Positions 25,452 through 33,081 of a DNA stretch of 64,000 nt are shown piece by piece. The stretch spans positions 62,001 to 126,000 of the forward strand of contig JAHKAM010000028.1 of NCBI GenBank assembly GCA_018826515.1, written 5' to 3'. A program made the position numbers and the translations under genes. The notes beneath the pieces were generated by a model, which made no database searches, was not told the DNA's origin, and saw only the letters and a list, made by a program, of their open reading frames with translations. The DNA comes from Alphaproteobacteria bacterium (lineage in GTDB: Bacteria; Pseudomonadota; Alphaproteobacteria; Caulobacterales; Caulobacteraceae). How positions within the stretch are numbered: the stretch's first letter is position 1; each line of letters starts with the position of its first letter.

Positions 25452-25913
25452 CTACCGGGCCTCCGCAGACCAGCTGGCGGGCAAACTCACCAGAGTTCCA
25501 GGAGTGAGGCCTTCTCTGGCAGCCGCTCCAGCGGGGATTTCGACCACAACCGATGCGGGGCCCTCGCTGTAATAACGGGGGCACGGGTCGCTGGCGCAAG
25601 GAGGCACCTCAGTGGCGACATTCAACACCGCACCGTCGCTATCGAGAAATACTATGTCGATTGCGAACTGCATGCCCCCCATGTGAAAGCGCCGTGGTGC
25701 ACTGTCAGGCCATACGAACACCATCGCGTGACCTTCCGGCAGCGCCGACCGGCCGCTGAGCCCCTGTCGCCGGCTCTCGTTGTCGAGAGCCAGTTCCACG
25801 GCATACTCCTTGTTTCCGAGTATCAGATGGTCAGGCTCCATGGAGGAGCCCGGATCGGCCGAAGCAAGCCCGGATAACGCAACCATGGCGTACGCAGCGA
25901 AAGAGACAAGCAT
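25452..25913 (-). CDS. DUF192 family exported protein
   Basis: 153 residues with a signal peptide (LVSFAAYAMVALSGLASADP). The DUF192 core follows: ELALDNESRRQGLSGRSALPEGHAMVFVWP, the aromatic MGGMQFAIDIVFLDSDGAVL, and EIPAGAAAREGLTPGTLV at the end. Members are small beta-barrel proteins of unknown function. It is separated from the ClpX-like gene by 63 bases and has higher GC than the block upstream, so membership in that operon is uncertain. Confidence 0.85.
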   Translation of the reverse strand: MLVSFAAYAMVALSGLASADPGSSMEPDHLILGNKEYAVELALDNESRRQGLSGRSALPEGHAMVFVWPDSAPRRFHMGGMQFAIDIVFLDSDGAVLNVATEVPPCASDPCPRYYSEGPASVVVEIPAGAAAREGLTPGTLVSLPASWSAEAR

Positions 25914-25976
25914 CTGACATTCTCCCGAATGATGGCAGCCGTAAATGAAATGAAGTAGGCACGATTTTCCCAGAGA

Positions 25977-26948
25977 TCATAAACAAAGTTGTAACCGACC
26001 GTCAGCAAGAACAATATTCGCCGGTGACACGCTGCTTTTTACATCGTTCGACCAAATGCGGTGAAGAGCAGACAATAACAACTTGTCCAAAGAGCTGCGG
26101 ATGTGACGAAGCCCCAAGCCGCTATTGATGGCCGCACACGCCAAAAATCTACTCGCATCCGGCGTTACGCCAATCCGGTAGCCGTGCTGTCGAAAGATGG
26201 CGTCATAATCGGACATCAGTTCATGAAATCGCGACTGAATCATTTCAGCCACGGCGGCTTCATCGAATGAGTCTAGCGGGATCACGAGAGAAATGCGCCC
26301 CAACAACTCTGGAATGAAGCCATGCGGAATGAGGGTGCAGATATCGTCCGAGATTGATTCAGTTCCCGAATCGACAAAGCTGAACGCGCCGGCAAAAATA
26401 AATAGAATACCTCGCGTGGAAATTGATCGTACCCTTGCCTGACTAGAGCGGCCAACTGTTTCGGATGATAGAACCCTGTCGTTTCCATCCAGTATCTTGA
26501 GCAATGAATATTGGACGCCCTCGCCTCTGATGTCCCTTTCGGATCCACCTCGGCTCCTGATTTTATCAAACTCATCGATGAACACGATACCTTGCTCGGC
26601 TTTAGATAGATCTCCGTGGGCTGCGTGAACGAGCTCCTCGAATATCGAGTCAATCTCACGGCCTCGGTAACCAGCCTCGGTCAGGGTGGTGGCGTCGACA
26701 AACACAGCCGGCACATCCATGGCTGCCGCCAAGGTTTCCACCATGTATGACTTGCCCGAGCCGGTGGGTCCGATGAGAAGTACATGGGACGAGACCTTCG
26801 CGAGGGAGCCCGAACGTGAGAGCGCCAGGTGCTTGGATGCCGCAGCTGAAACGGAAATCTTCGCTTCGTGCTGGCCGACAACATGCCGACTGAGCAGCTC
26901 ATAGATGACGGCGGGGGCGGGCAGACGAGATCCATCAGGCTGCGACAC
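25977..26948 (-). CDS. ClpX-like AAA+ unfoldase without zinc domain
   Basis: 323 residues, shorter than ClpX (about 420) because the N-terminal zinc-binding domain is absent. The AAA+ module is intact: VVGQHEAK, Walker A GPTGSGKSYMVETLA, Walker B GIVFIDEFDKIRSR, arginine-finger region HGFIPELLGRISLVIPL and sensor 2 GLGLRHIRSSLDKLL. The RKH-type pore and IGF ClpP-docking loop are not obvious. It overlaps the MFS gene by 14 bases. In this setting it may remodel or process the peptide or act in self-protection; that is inference. Confidence 0.85.
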   Translation of the reverse strand: MSQPDGSRLPAPAVIYELLSRHVVGQHEAKISVSAAASKHLALSRSGSLAKVSSHVLLIGPTGSGKSYMVETLAAAMDVPAVFVDATTLTEAGYRGREIDSIFEELVHAAHGDLSKAEQGIVFIDEFDKIRSRGGSERDIRGEGVQYSLLKILDGNDRVLSSETVGRSSQARVRSISTRGILFIFAGAFSFVDSGTESISDDICTLIPHGFIPELLGRISLVIPLDSFDEAAVAEMIQSRFHELMSDYDAIFRQHGYRIGVTPDASRFLACAAINSGLGLRHIRSSLDKLLLSALHRIWSNDVKSSVSPANIVLADGRLQLCL

Positions 26949-28152
26949 TGTCGGGCTCCTTGGTGGACGGCTCTGCGAGCTGGAGGCGATATGCCCGGAC
27001 GGCTTTCTCGATCAGAAACGGCGCGGGGACCGAAGCGAGCGCTGCCGCGACCAGTAGAATCGGGCCGCCGAGTACGGTGAAGGACATGGCCACAAGATAG
27101 CTGTACCCCGACGAGTAGAGGCGAACGACGGTATCGCCGGCCAGTATGACCTCTCCCAACAGGTCGGGAGGGGTCACTGACGGACCCAAGGTGAGGCCGG
27201 AGAGCCGGAAGGAGAACTGGCCGACGCCGCCGAAACCTGTGGCAAGGATCACTACAAGCGGCTCTGCGGTGATCGCGAGAACTAGCAGGCAGACGATGCC
27301 TAACGGTGTTGCGGCTCTCGCAGCGTATATGGTCCAATAGGGACGTCGCGCGAACATGAACGCAGCGACCAGGCTTGACGCCAGAGCGCCTCCCCGGAAG
27401 GTCGCGAGGGAAGCTCCCTGCAGCCAGAGAAACTCACTCGGCGAATGCGTCAGGCGAGAAGCCAGAATCGGCAACGCCACCGGAATGGCTGTGTAGATCA
27501 GGTTGTTTAGCAGCCGCGAGATAGTCAGATCCCGCAACGCCGTGTTCCTCAAAATCTCTCCATATCCCTCGAAATGGCTGGGTGACGGGCTGCCATTCGG
27601 GAGCACGCGGACAAATTTCGGCAGCAGAAGCCAGGGAATGGCGCTCACGACAAAGCACAGGGCGGCCACTGCGAGCGTTGCCGCGCCTCCAACAAGCTGA
27701 ACAAGGCTCACCGCGACGATGGGGGCCGCTATCAGGGCCGCATTGTTGATCGTATGAAATGTCGAGAACCCCGAGGCGCGAGAAGATGCGGGCAACAATC
27801 TGTTGAGCGTCGCATTGATATTGGGGTTATCGAGGGCGCAAACGAAAAAGAGGAGCCCGACTATTGTCAGATTGCCTGCAACGCTATCGTGGACAATCGC
27901 TACCAGTGCGATCAGGGCGCTGAGCAGTCCGGTGGAGACGCCGATGAATCGATTGCTGATCCGCCTAAGAAGCGCTCCTCCCGTCAATCCCATAAGGGCG
28001 GTCGCAAAGAGAGCTGTCGTATAGATCAGAGAGGAAGCAGTCCCGCTTGAGTCGAAATGCTGCTGGCGCGACAGCATCACGATCATAACGAATTCGGCAG
28101 CGACAGGAGCCACCCCCGCGAGTACCAGTGAGACGCGAGCCTCTCTGTTCAT
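26935..28152 (-). CDS. MFS transporter, probable exporter of the cluster product
   Basis: 405 residues with about twelve hydrophobic segments, among them LVLAGVAPVAAEFVMIVMLS at the N-terminus and TVLGGPILLVAAALASVPAP near the C-terminus. TGGALLRRISNRFIGVSTG is the MFS loop 2-3 motif. The overall form matches MFS efflux proteins of the antibiotic-export type (MccC-like in layout). Its start abuts the stop of the PP-loop gene (28152/28153), and it overlaps the ClpX-like gene, so it is made from the same messenger as the precursor peptide. Confidence 0.88.
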   Translation of the reverse strand: MNREARVSLVLAGVAPVAAEFVMIVMLSRQQHFDSSGTASSLIYTTALFATALMGLTGGALLRRISNRFIGVSTGLLSALIALVAIVHDSVAGNLTIVGLLFFVCALDNPNINATLNRLLPASSRASGFSTFHTINNAALIAAPIVAVSLVQLVGGAATLAVAALCFVVSAIPWLLLPKFVRVLPNGSPSPSHFEGYGEILRNTALRDLTISRLLNNLIYTAIPVALPILASRLTHSPSEFLWLQGASLATFRGGALASSLVAAFMFARRPYWTIYAARAATPLGIVCLLVLAITAEPLVVILATGFGGVGQFSFRLSGLTLGPSVTPPDLLGEVILAGDTVVRLYSSGYSYLVAMSFTVLGGPILLVAAALASVPAPFLIEKAVRAYRLQLAEPSTKEPDSVAA

Positions 28153-29337
28153 CTATTGAGACGCCAAGAACGTCTGCCACTTGGCGATATTCTCATCGGC
28201 CAAGTCGGATGCAGCACTGAATCCAAGAGATTCACTGAACACGGGAGTTCTCTTGGTAGCGGTTGCCAAGGCCTGAAAGCCGTCTAACAGGACAAACTCT
28301 AGCCCGGGCACGTTTGTAGCCAGTTGCTGAGCGGAATAATAGGAAAGAGCTCTCCAGTAAAGGACGCTAGGGTAGCGATCGTCGTAGTTCTGAAGGGAGA
28401 ATTTCGGGTTGCATCCGTCAATCAAACGCTTCGGAGTCCTGTAGAGTGGATACCAGATATCTACTCCATCAATGGTCCGCACCGGGAACGGCAGAGGCGG
28501 CCTACCCCGAAACACAGAAAGCAGGCATTCGGACAGTAGATCTTCGATGTTCAGCCCTGTGACGGCGGCTTGGGCGCCCACATCGCGCGCGACATGCGAG
28601 AGCGCAAGGCGGACGGCCAAAGTACCAATTACCTCAAGATCCGTATCAGGGTAGTGAGCCTCGAAAGCAGACGGCCAGTCATCGCTCCCTGATCGGCCAA
28701 GCAATTTGTTAACTTGTGAACGGTCCACGATCCTGAGTTCCAAGCCCAAATCAGCGCAGATCTCTCGCGCGCGATCAACACCGCGGTCCCAATCAGGTAT
28801 TCCTAGCATCATAACCGGCACCAACTGCGACACGCTGATCCGACTATCGGCCGCGAGCGCATGTAGCAGTGTGTTAGAATCGCCGCCGCCGCTCACCCCA
28901 ACGACGATCGGGCGCTCATCGACGGTTATTTTGTCCAGGAAGTCGCATACGTTCTTGGCCACGAAATCACGGCATTCCGCCTGCGAGAACTCCTTGTTGA
29001 CCGACGGAGCATCGCTGCCGTGGCTGACAAAGTTATAGCTCGCAACAGGTTCTTCCGTGGTGGCGATCGTCGTCTCGCGCCCGATGATACTCGCGTAGTC
29101 AATGTTGCGGTCAGGTCGGATCAGTATCTCGTCGAAGCTTGATATTAGGCTGTTGATGGACCTGCGGGATGTCCCGATCAGCTGCAGCGCCTCACTGTGA
29201 TGACGCTTGCCGTAGAGCGAGGTCGAGCTCGAGGGGATCCCCTCGACCTTCAAGAGCATCTCAACGTCGGCCTCGCCGTCCAGGACCGTTGGATCCAGTT
29301 GATAGTCGCCGTGCGCGGTCCTGAAAACAAAAGTCAT
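28153..29337 (-). CDS. PP-loop ATP pyrophosphatase (TilS/TtcA/Asn-synthase superfamily)
   Basis: 394 residues. The PP-loop PIVVGVSGGGDSNTLLHALA (SGGxDS, near residue 148) binds ATP. The later stretch VTGLNIEDLLSECLLSVFRG resembles the second conserved region of TtcA/TilS-type enzymes (TGHN-D-E-L-RG). The first 120 residues have no glutamine amidotransferase motif and are not recognised. Such enzymes adenylate a substrate, either a tRNA base or a carboxylate/amide as in lasso cyclases. Directly downstream of a precursor-like peptide gene, a peptide-modifying role is plausible but unproven. Confidence 0.75.
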   Translation of the reverse strand: MTFVFRTAHGDYQLDPTVLDGEADVEMLLKVEGIPSSSTSLYGKRHHSEALQLIGTSRRSINSLISSFDEILIRPDRNIDYASIIGRETTIATTEEPVASYNFVSHGSDAPSVNKEFSQAECRDFVAKNVCDFLDKITVDERPIVVGVSGGGDSNTLLHALAADSRISVSQLVPVMMLGIPDWDRGVDRAREICADLGLELRIVDRSQVNKLLGRSGSDDWPSAFEAHYPDTDLEVIGTLAVRLALSHVARDVGAQAAVTGLNIEDLLSECLLSVFRGRPPLPFPVRTIDGVDIWYPLYRTPKRLIDGCNPKFSLQNYDDRYPSVLYWRALSYYSAQQLATNVPGLEFVLLDGFQALATATKRTPVFSESLGFSAASDLADENIAKWQTFLASQ

Positions 29338-29360
29338 CCGTCCCCCCTCGTATGAGAATG

Positions 29361-29391
29361 CTGGCCTGACGCACGGAATGCATCAGGCCAG
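29361..29391 (-). terminator. hairpin between precursor and PP-loop gene
   Basis: CTGGCCTGA and TCAGGCCAG pair over nine bases (29361-29369 with 29383-29391). It has no good T-run on the minus strand. Position right after the small peptide gene fits a partial terminator or stabilising hairpin that raises precursor over enzyme levels. Confidence 0.5.
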
Positions 29392-29405
29392 TTACGTTTT
29401 CCAAC

Positions 29406-29579
29406 TCAGCCGGATTGCGACTCAGTCGATGCCCCGCAGATGGAGTCCACTTGGGAGGGAGCAAACTCAACCTGAGCGCCGGTCATGGCTTGAACCTGAG
29501 ACACCGATACGCGGCTGGGAGCCCTGAGGGCCTTGAGCCCACGAAGAGACGCGGTACGCGTTGCAATTACGGATTGCAT
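29406..29579 (-). CDS. 57-residue putative RiPP precursor peptide
   Basis: The ATG complementary to 29577-29579 has GGAGG seven bases upstream; an in-frame ATG at 29591 overlaps that ribosome binding site and is less likely. The N-terminal half is basic (MQSVIATRTASLRGLKALRA) and could be a leader. The C-terminal half is neutral to acidic and rich in Ser, Thr and Gln with a single Cys (DSICGASTESQSG). Leader-core polarity, small size, strong start signal and position at the head of a modifying-enzyme/exporter operon support a ribosomal peptide precursor. No known class matches. Confidence 0.6.
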   Translation of the reverse strand: MQSVIATRTASLRGLKALRAPSRVSVSQVQAMTGAQVEFAPSQVDSICGASTESQSG

Positions 29580-29626
29580 TTCAACCTCCATCTAAAGCCG
29601 GCCGAAATGGACGGCAGCCCACACAA

Positions 29627-29640
29627 TGTCAATTTTGACA
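29627..29640. promoter_or_regulatory. 14-bp dyad upstream of the precursor gene
   Basis: TGTCAATTTTGACA, a perfect inverted repeat (TGTCAA and TTGACA, two-base spacer), 48 bases before the precursor start. On the minus strand TTGACA could be a -35 element, so the dyad may be a promoter-embedded operator. Confidence 0.4.
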
Positions 29641-29846
29641 CACGGTCAAGTAGCTGATCACACGCTAGACGATAGTAGGGTTTCAGCTTTGCCGACCGAT
29701 TTTGGATTTGTGCGCAAGGGCGGCCGGGACGGCACATTTTCGTCAGACGGGCGCGGCGAGGGCAGCGCGGAATAGGGGCTGGATACTGGCTTCAAAGGAG
29801 GTTGGTTGCCCGGCGCAAACAGGCCCAAGCCGTAGTGACCATTTAG

Positions 29847-30000
29847 CTATTTGAGCCATAGCATGATGTCGGCGAGGGTGACGAAGCCCATGAAGGTTCC
29901 GGCGAGCTTGTCGTTCGGGTGGCTGAGGTGCTTGATGCGGCTGAAGAAGCGTTCGACGCGGTTGCGCTCCTTGTAGAGTTCGGCGTCGTAGGCGGTGCGC
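29847..30000 (-). pseudogene. IS5-family transposase C-terminal remnant
   Basis: On the minus strand the frame reads AYDAELYKERNRVERFFSRI then KHLSHPNDKLAGTFMGFVTL and ADIMLWLK, ending at the stop 29847-29849. This is the C-terminal end of IS5-type DDE transposases (the YKERN-x-ER-F motif with the catalytic Glu). Nothing upstream of 30000 continues it, so only about 50 codons remain. Confidence 0.8.
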
Positions 30001-30068
30001 TCCGGATGCCATGGGACCGCCCGTGCACCCGCTCCGCACGAACCTCCCGCACGGACCCAAGCAACGGA

Positions 30069-30095
30069 TATGCGCCCTGAGCATAGAGTGCCCCC
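30069..30095 (+). promoter_or_regulatory. island motif site 3
   Basis: TATGCGCCCTGAGCATA dyad (30069-30085, five-base arms) overlapping GCATAGAGTGCCCCC (30081-30095), 112 bases upstream of the ArdC-like gene. Confidence 0.6.
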
Positions 30096-30207
30096 TGTCG
30101 CTCGACGCCAGCACCGCGGATGATGTCAGTAGAGCCGTCCTGACTTCCTTCGCGCCGGAGAGCGCCGTGTCCGCACGGCCTTCCCCGGCACGAAGGAGGG
30201 CCACACC

Positions 30208-31104
30208 ATGGACAGCACCGTTCATTCACACAGCATCAGCAGCGTCTACGAAACCATCACCGACTCGATCATCCTCGCGATCGAGCAGGGAGCCAGCGAC
30301 TTCGTCATGCCCTGGCATGGCGGAGGGCCGGCAGTCGGCAAGCCAACCAATGCCCTCACGGGCGCCACATACCGCGGCATCAATGTGGTAGCGCTCTGGG
30401 CTGAAGCCTGTGTCCGTGGCTACGGCTCCGGACATTGGGCAACCTATCGGCAATGGGCGACGCTCGGAGCCCAGGTACGGCGCGGCGAGCAGGCATCCAC
30501 GGTTGTCTTCTACAAGAAGCTCGAACCCAACGAGCCGGAAGACGGCGAGGACGTGAGCGGGCGCCTCGTTGCCCGTGCATCGTCCGTGTTCAACGCCGAA
30601 CAGGTCGACGGATGGGAACTCGAGACGCCGATGCCGGTATCGCTCGTTGAGCGCATCACCGCCGTCGAGAGAGCCGTATCTCAAATCGGCGCCGAGATCC
30701 GCGAAGGTGGCTCGGTCGCCTGCTACCAGCCGTCTGAGGACTACATTCGGATGCCGGCGACCGCGAAATTCGTTGGCACTCCCACCAGCACCCCGACCGA
30801 GTCCTACTACAGCACGCTCCTGCATGAGCTCACGCACTGGACGGGCGCCCCTCATCGCCTGGACCGTGCGTTCGGCGAGCGCTTCGGCGACAGTGCCTAT
30901 GCGATGGAGGAGCTGGTGGCGGAACTCGGGGCAGCGTTCCTGTGCGCCGACTTCTCGATCTCGAACGAGCCACGGCCGGACCACGCCGCATACCTCTCGG
31001 GCTGGCTCTCCATCCTCGACGCGGACAAGCGAGCCATCTTCGGCGCAGCTCGTCTGGCGAGCGAAGCGGCGACCTACCTGCGCGTAGGAGCGGCCCCGTA
31101 CTGA
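30208..31104 (+). CDS. ArdC-like antirestriction protein
   Basis: 298 residues, the usual length for ArdC. The N-terminal ssDNA-binding domain starts with ITDSIILAIEQGASDFVMPWH and includes TGATYRGINVVALW and WATYRQWATLGAQVRRGEQAS. The C-terminal domain is zincin-like: YYSTLLHELTHWTGAPHRL gives HExxH, with the downstream acidic EELVAELGAAFLC. ArdC proteins protect incoming plasmid DNA from restriction. It has its own motif site upstream. Its last 31 bases overlap the convergent MazG-like gene. Confidence 0.92.
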   Translation: MDSTVHSHSISSVYETITDSIILAIEQGASDFVMPWHGGGPAVGKPTNALTGATYRGINVVALWAEACVRGYGSGHWATYRQWATLGAQVRRGEQASTVVFYKKLEPNEPEDGEDVSGRLVARASSVFNAEQVDGWELETPMPVSLVERITAVERAVSQIGAEIREGGSVACYQPSEDYIRMPATAKFVGTPTSTPTESYYSTLLHELTHWTGAPHRLDRAFGERFGDSAYAMEELVAELGAAFLCADFSISNEPRPDHAAYLSGWLSILDADKRAIFGAARLASEAATYLRVGAAPY

Positions 31105-31427
31105 CTATCAGCCCCAACTTCGGTTGGGGCTGAACCAGTTGCATAGCCCACTCGGGATTGTAGGCGAGCCTCAAGGTCGATTCCGTATCTAGCGGCAAGA
31201 CTAAATACATTCACTACCAAATCTACAAGTTCAGCGGAGATCGAGTCCGCACTCCCTTGGCGAGACCATTTAGTTTTTGATCCAACCTGCTCCACTAGCA
31301 GAACCTCCTGCGAAACTTCACCGAGCTCTTCAACTAATGATGCAACGATCTCCAGTGGAGTTCTTGCGCCTCCGTTACACTTATCCGCGTGCCTAGAGCA
31401 CATTTGTTGCAGGCTAGTGCATTGCAT
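31074..31427 (-). CDS. MazG-like nucleotide pyrophosphohydrolase
   Basis: 117 residues. The all-alpha NTP-PPase pattern is present: EIVASLVEELGEVSQEVLLV (EExxE-type metal ligands) and, about 35 residues on, SAELVDLVVNVFSLAARYGID (ExxD). The first 20 residues contain three Cys. These enzymes convert NTPs to NMP and pyrophosphate. As last gene of the LysRS-like/radical SAM/HIT operon it may clear a nucleotide by-product or provide an NMP; that is inference. Its 3' end overlaps ArdC. Confidence 0.75.
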   Translation of the reverse strand: MQCTSLQQMCSRHADKCNGGARTPLEIVASLVEELGEVSQEVLLVEQVGSKTKWSRQGSADSISAELVDLVVNVFSLAARYGIDLEARLQSRVGYATGSAPTEVGADSQYGAAPTRR

Positions 31428-31440
31428 ATAACCTATTGTA

Positions 31441-32061
31441 TCATGATCGACGGTTACTGGTGCCCATCAGTCGCCGTAAGAGCAGCTCGTTAGCGCGCCG
31501 CAACATGGCGGTTGGGATGCCGCGATGTTGGGCCCTCCAGTCCCAGTCAGTCCTGCCGACAGCAGCCCCACTGACAGTCCGAATTGCTTGAGAAGGGAGA
31601 CCTTCAGCATCACCAGTGAGCGATGGGCTCCCTCGCCCACTAAGGTGCCAGTAGCTTCGGCGTGACAGCCGACGTTGCCAAGTTGATGGTCTGCTAGACA
31701 CGCCATCCGCAAACTCGGGCGACGGCGAAACGTCGCTGGGGAGAGGGATCAGATGGACGTGGGCATGGTCCACGCTCACGTCTCGACTTCTGTTACGCGA
31801 GAAGTTGCCGCGCTCGAACGCGACGACATTGGCGCCATTCCGCCGGAGTCGCATGGAGACCAAGGCCACCAACTTCTGCAGCTCGGCGCGTTGACGGACG
31901 CCTAGCGAAGCCATGGAGGTGAGGTGTCCTCGAGGAACGATCAGAGCGTGCCCAGGGACGATCGGGTGCGCGTCAGACAGGACTAGGAATATCCCCCTCT
32001 CCGCCACAACACGCGATCTTAGTTCAAGGCGATCGCAGAAGGGACATCGCCCCTTGTTCAT
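31441..32061 (-). CDS. HIT-domain nucleotide hydrolase/transferase with C-terminal extension
   Basis: 206 residues. CPFCDRLELRSRVVAERG is the zinc-like N-terminal Cys pair, PGHALIVPRGHLTSMASL the HIT core, and VDHAHVHLIPLP the H-x-H-x-H catalytic triad. Residues after about 120 form an extension (SRRSYWHLSGRGSPSLTGD and AMLRRANELLLRRLM) not found in minimal HIT proteins. HIT enzymes split aminoacyl-AMP, phosphoramidates or dinucleotides, which fits a partner of the adenylate-forming ligase upstream. It lies 13 bases before the MazG-like gene. Confidence 0.85.
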   Translation of the reverse strand: MNKGRCPFCDRLELRSRVVAERGIFLVLSDAHPIVPGHALIVPRGHLTSMASLGVRQRAELQKLVALVSMRLRRNGANVVAFERGNFSRNRSRDVSVDHAHVHLIPLPSDVSPSPEFADGVSSRPSTWQRRLSRRSYWHLSGRGSPSLTGDAEGLPSQAIRTVSGAAVGRTDWDWRAQHRGIPTAMLRRANELLLRRLMGTSNRRS

Positions 32062-32080
32062 CGATTAGCCGCTCCTCGCC

Positions 32081-33025
32081 CTACACAGGAGGCCGCTCCG
32101 GGGGGTTTCCCAAGTTGTGAATGGCTCGCCTCATTGCGGCTTCGCCCTCAGATCCTAGCAGCGGATATTCCGTATCGGTGCGTAAAATGCACGGCTTGGC
32201 TGCCCCGGCCGTGGTCACCCGCATGTGCATCTGTGCGCATTCAGCACACTCCCGCACCCGGCAATGAGAGTGGAAAAAAAGCACTCGTTGTCCAGCCGGG
32301 CTGACGCCGTACCGTTCGTTCAGAGACACAGTGCGACCCATTCTCAGAGAGAAAGTGTCGCGCATGAACTCGATCAGTTCAACGAACTCCGAGCCCACAC
32401 TATTGGTCACCTGGTCATCGGAAACTTCAAGTACCTTGAGGAGAATACCCCTCTCCCCGCACCACTCGAACATTTTAGCGACGGCCGCCGGCGTGGTCTT
32501 ACTGTAGACAGATGCCACCTGAACCCTTAGCCCCAGCGCAGAAGCGGTTTCGATGTTGGTAAGCACCGCAGCGGCGCGCCGCCCTTGGATGGAGTCTTTC
32601 GAAACCGGACCTGTTGGAAAGTCGATGCCCACGACCACCACGTCGATGCCCGCTTCGAGCAACTCAGCCGCCTTCCGTGCAGACAGCATCGTCCCGTTGG
32701 TGTTGATACCAACATCGCCTACTCCGAATTCCTGCTTTGCCAAACGAATAAAGCTGGTCAGCAGCGGGTGCAGCATAGGCTCTCCGCCTGTGAGGCGCAC
32801 TTTGTTCGCGCCGAACTTCTGACCCAGCGACACCACCTTCCTGAAATCCGCTTCCGACATCATTGTCTTAGCAAACGCACCCTGTCCCTCATTGTGACAA
32901 TAGGAACACCGCATGTTGCAGTCTGCGGTAATGGATACGCGAAGATCACCTGAAGGAAGATTCAGGTGACGATAGTAACGCTCCTCCTCTTGAGAGGAGC
33001 ATTCAACATTCCGAGTCATGGCCAT
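32081..33025 (-). CDS. radical SAM enzyme, MoaA-like
   Basis: 314 residues (a second ATG at 33019 has better spacing to the GGGGG upstream). The cluster motif is ITADCNMRCSYCHNEGQG (C-x3-C-x2-C), with VRLTGGEPMLHPLL for SAM binding and NTNGTML as in MoaA. The C-terminal CRVRECAECAQMHMRVTTAG with a following AKPCIL resembles the second Fe-S cluster of MoaA. No other molybdopterin genes are near, so a diverged function is likely. It sits 19 bases before the HIT gene and behind the LysRS-like gene. Confidence 0.88.
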   Translation of the reverse strand: MAMTRNVECSSQEEERYYRHLNLPSGDLRVSITADCNMRCSYCHNEGQGAFAKTMMSEADFRKVVSLGQKFGANKVRLTGGEPMLHPLLTSFIRLAKQEFGVGDVGINTNGTMLSARKAAELLEAGIDVVVVGIDFPTGPVSKDSIQGRRAAAVLTNIETASALGLRVQVASVYSKTTPAAVAKMFEWCGERGILLKVLEVSDDQVTNSVGSEFVELIEFMRDTFSLRMGRTVSLNERYGVSPAGQRVLFFHSHCRVRECAECAQMHMRVTTAGAAKPCILRTDTEYPLLGSEGEAAMRRAIHNLGNPPERPPV

Positions 33026-33064
33026 CCCCCGAGGGGGACACTACATCCATACGATGGGGGATGG
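33022..33064 (-). promoter_or_regulatory. hairpin covering the radical SAM ribosome binding site
   Basis: CCATCCCCC at 33022-33030 and GGGGGATGG at 33056-33064 pair perfectly over nine bases. On the minus strand the downstream arm contains the GGGGG ribosome binding sequence and the first ATG of the radical SAM gene, so folding would hide the start. Confidence 0.4.
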
Positions 33065-33081
33065 AAGCTAACAGTAGAGGT

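Noticed and set aside
29743..30229. Longer minus-strand frames considered as genes around the IS remnant
   Set aside because: They are in the wrong phase; only the short frame ending at 29847 matches a transposase, and it is truncated.
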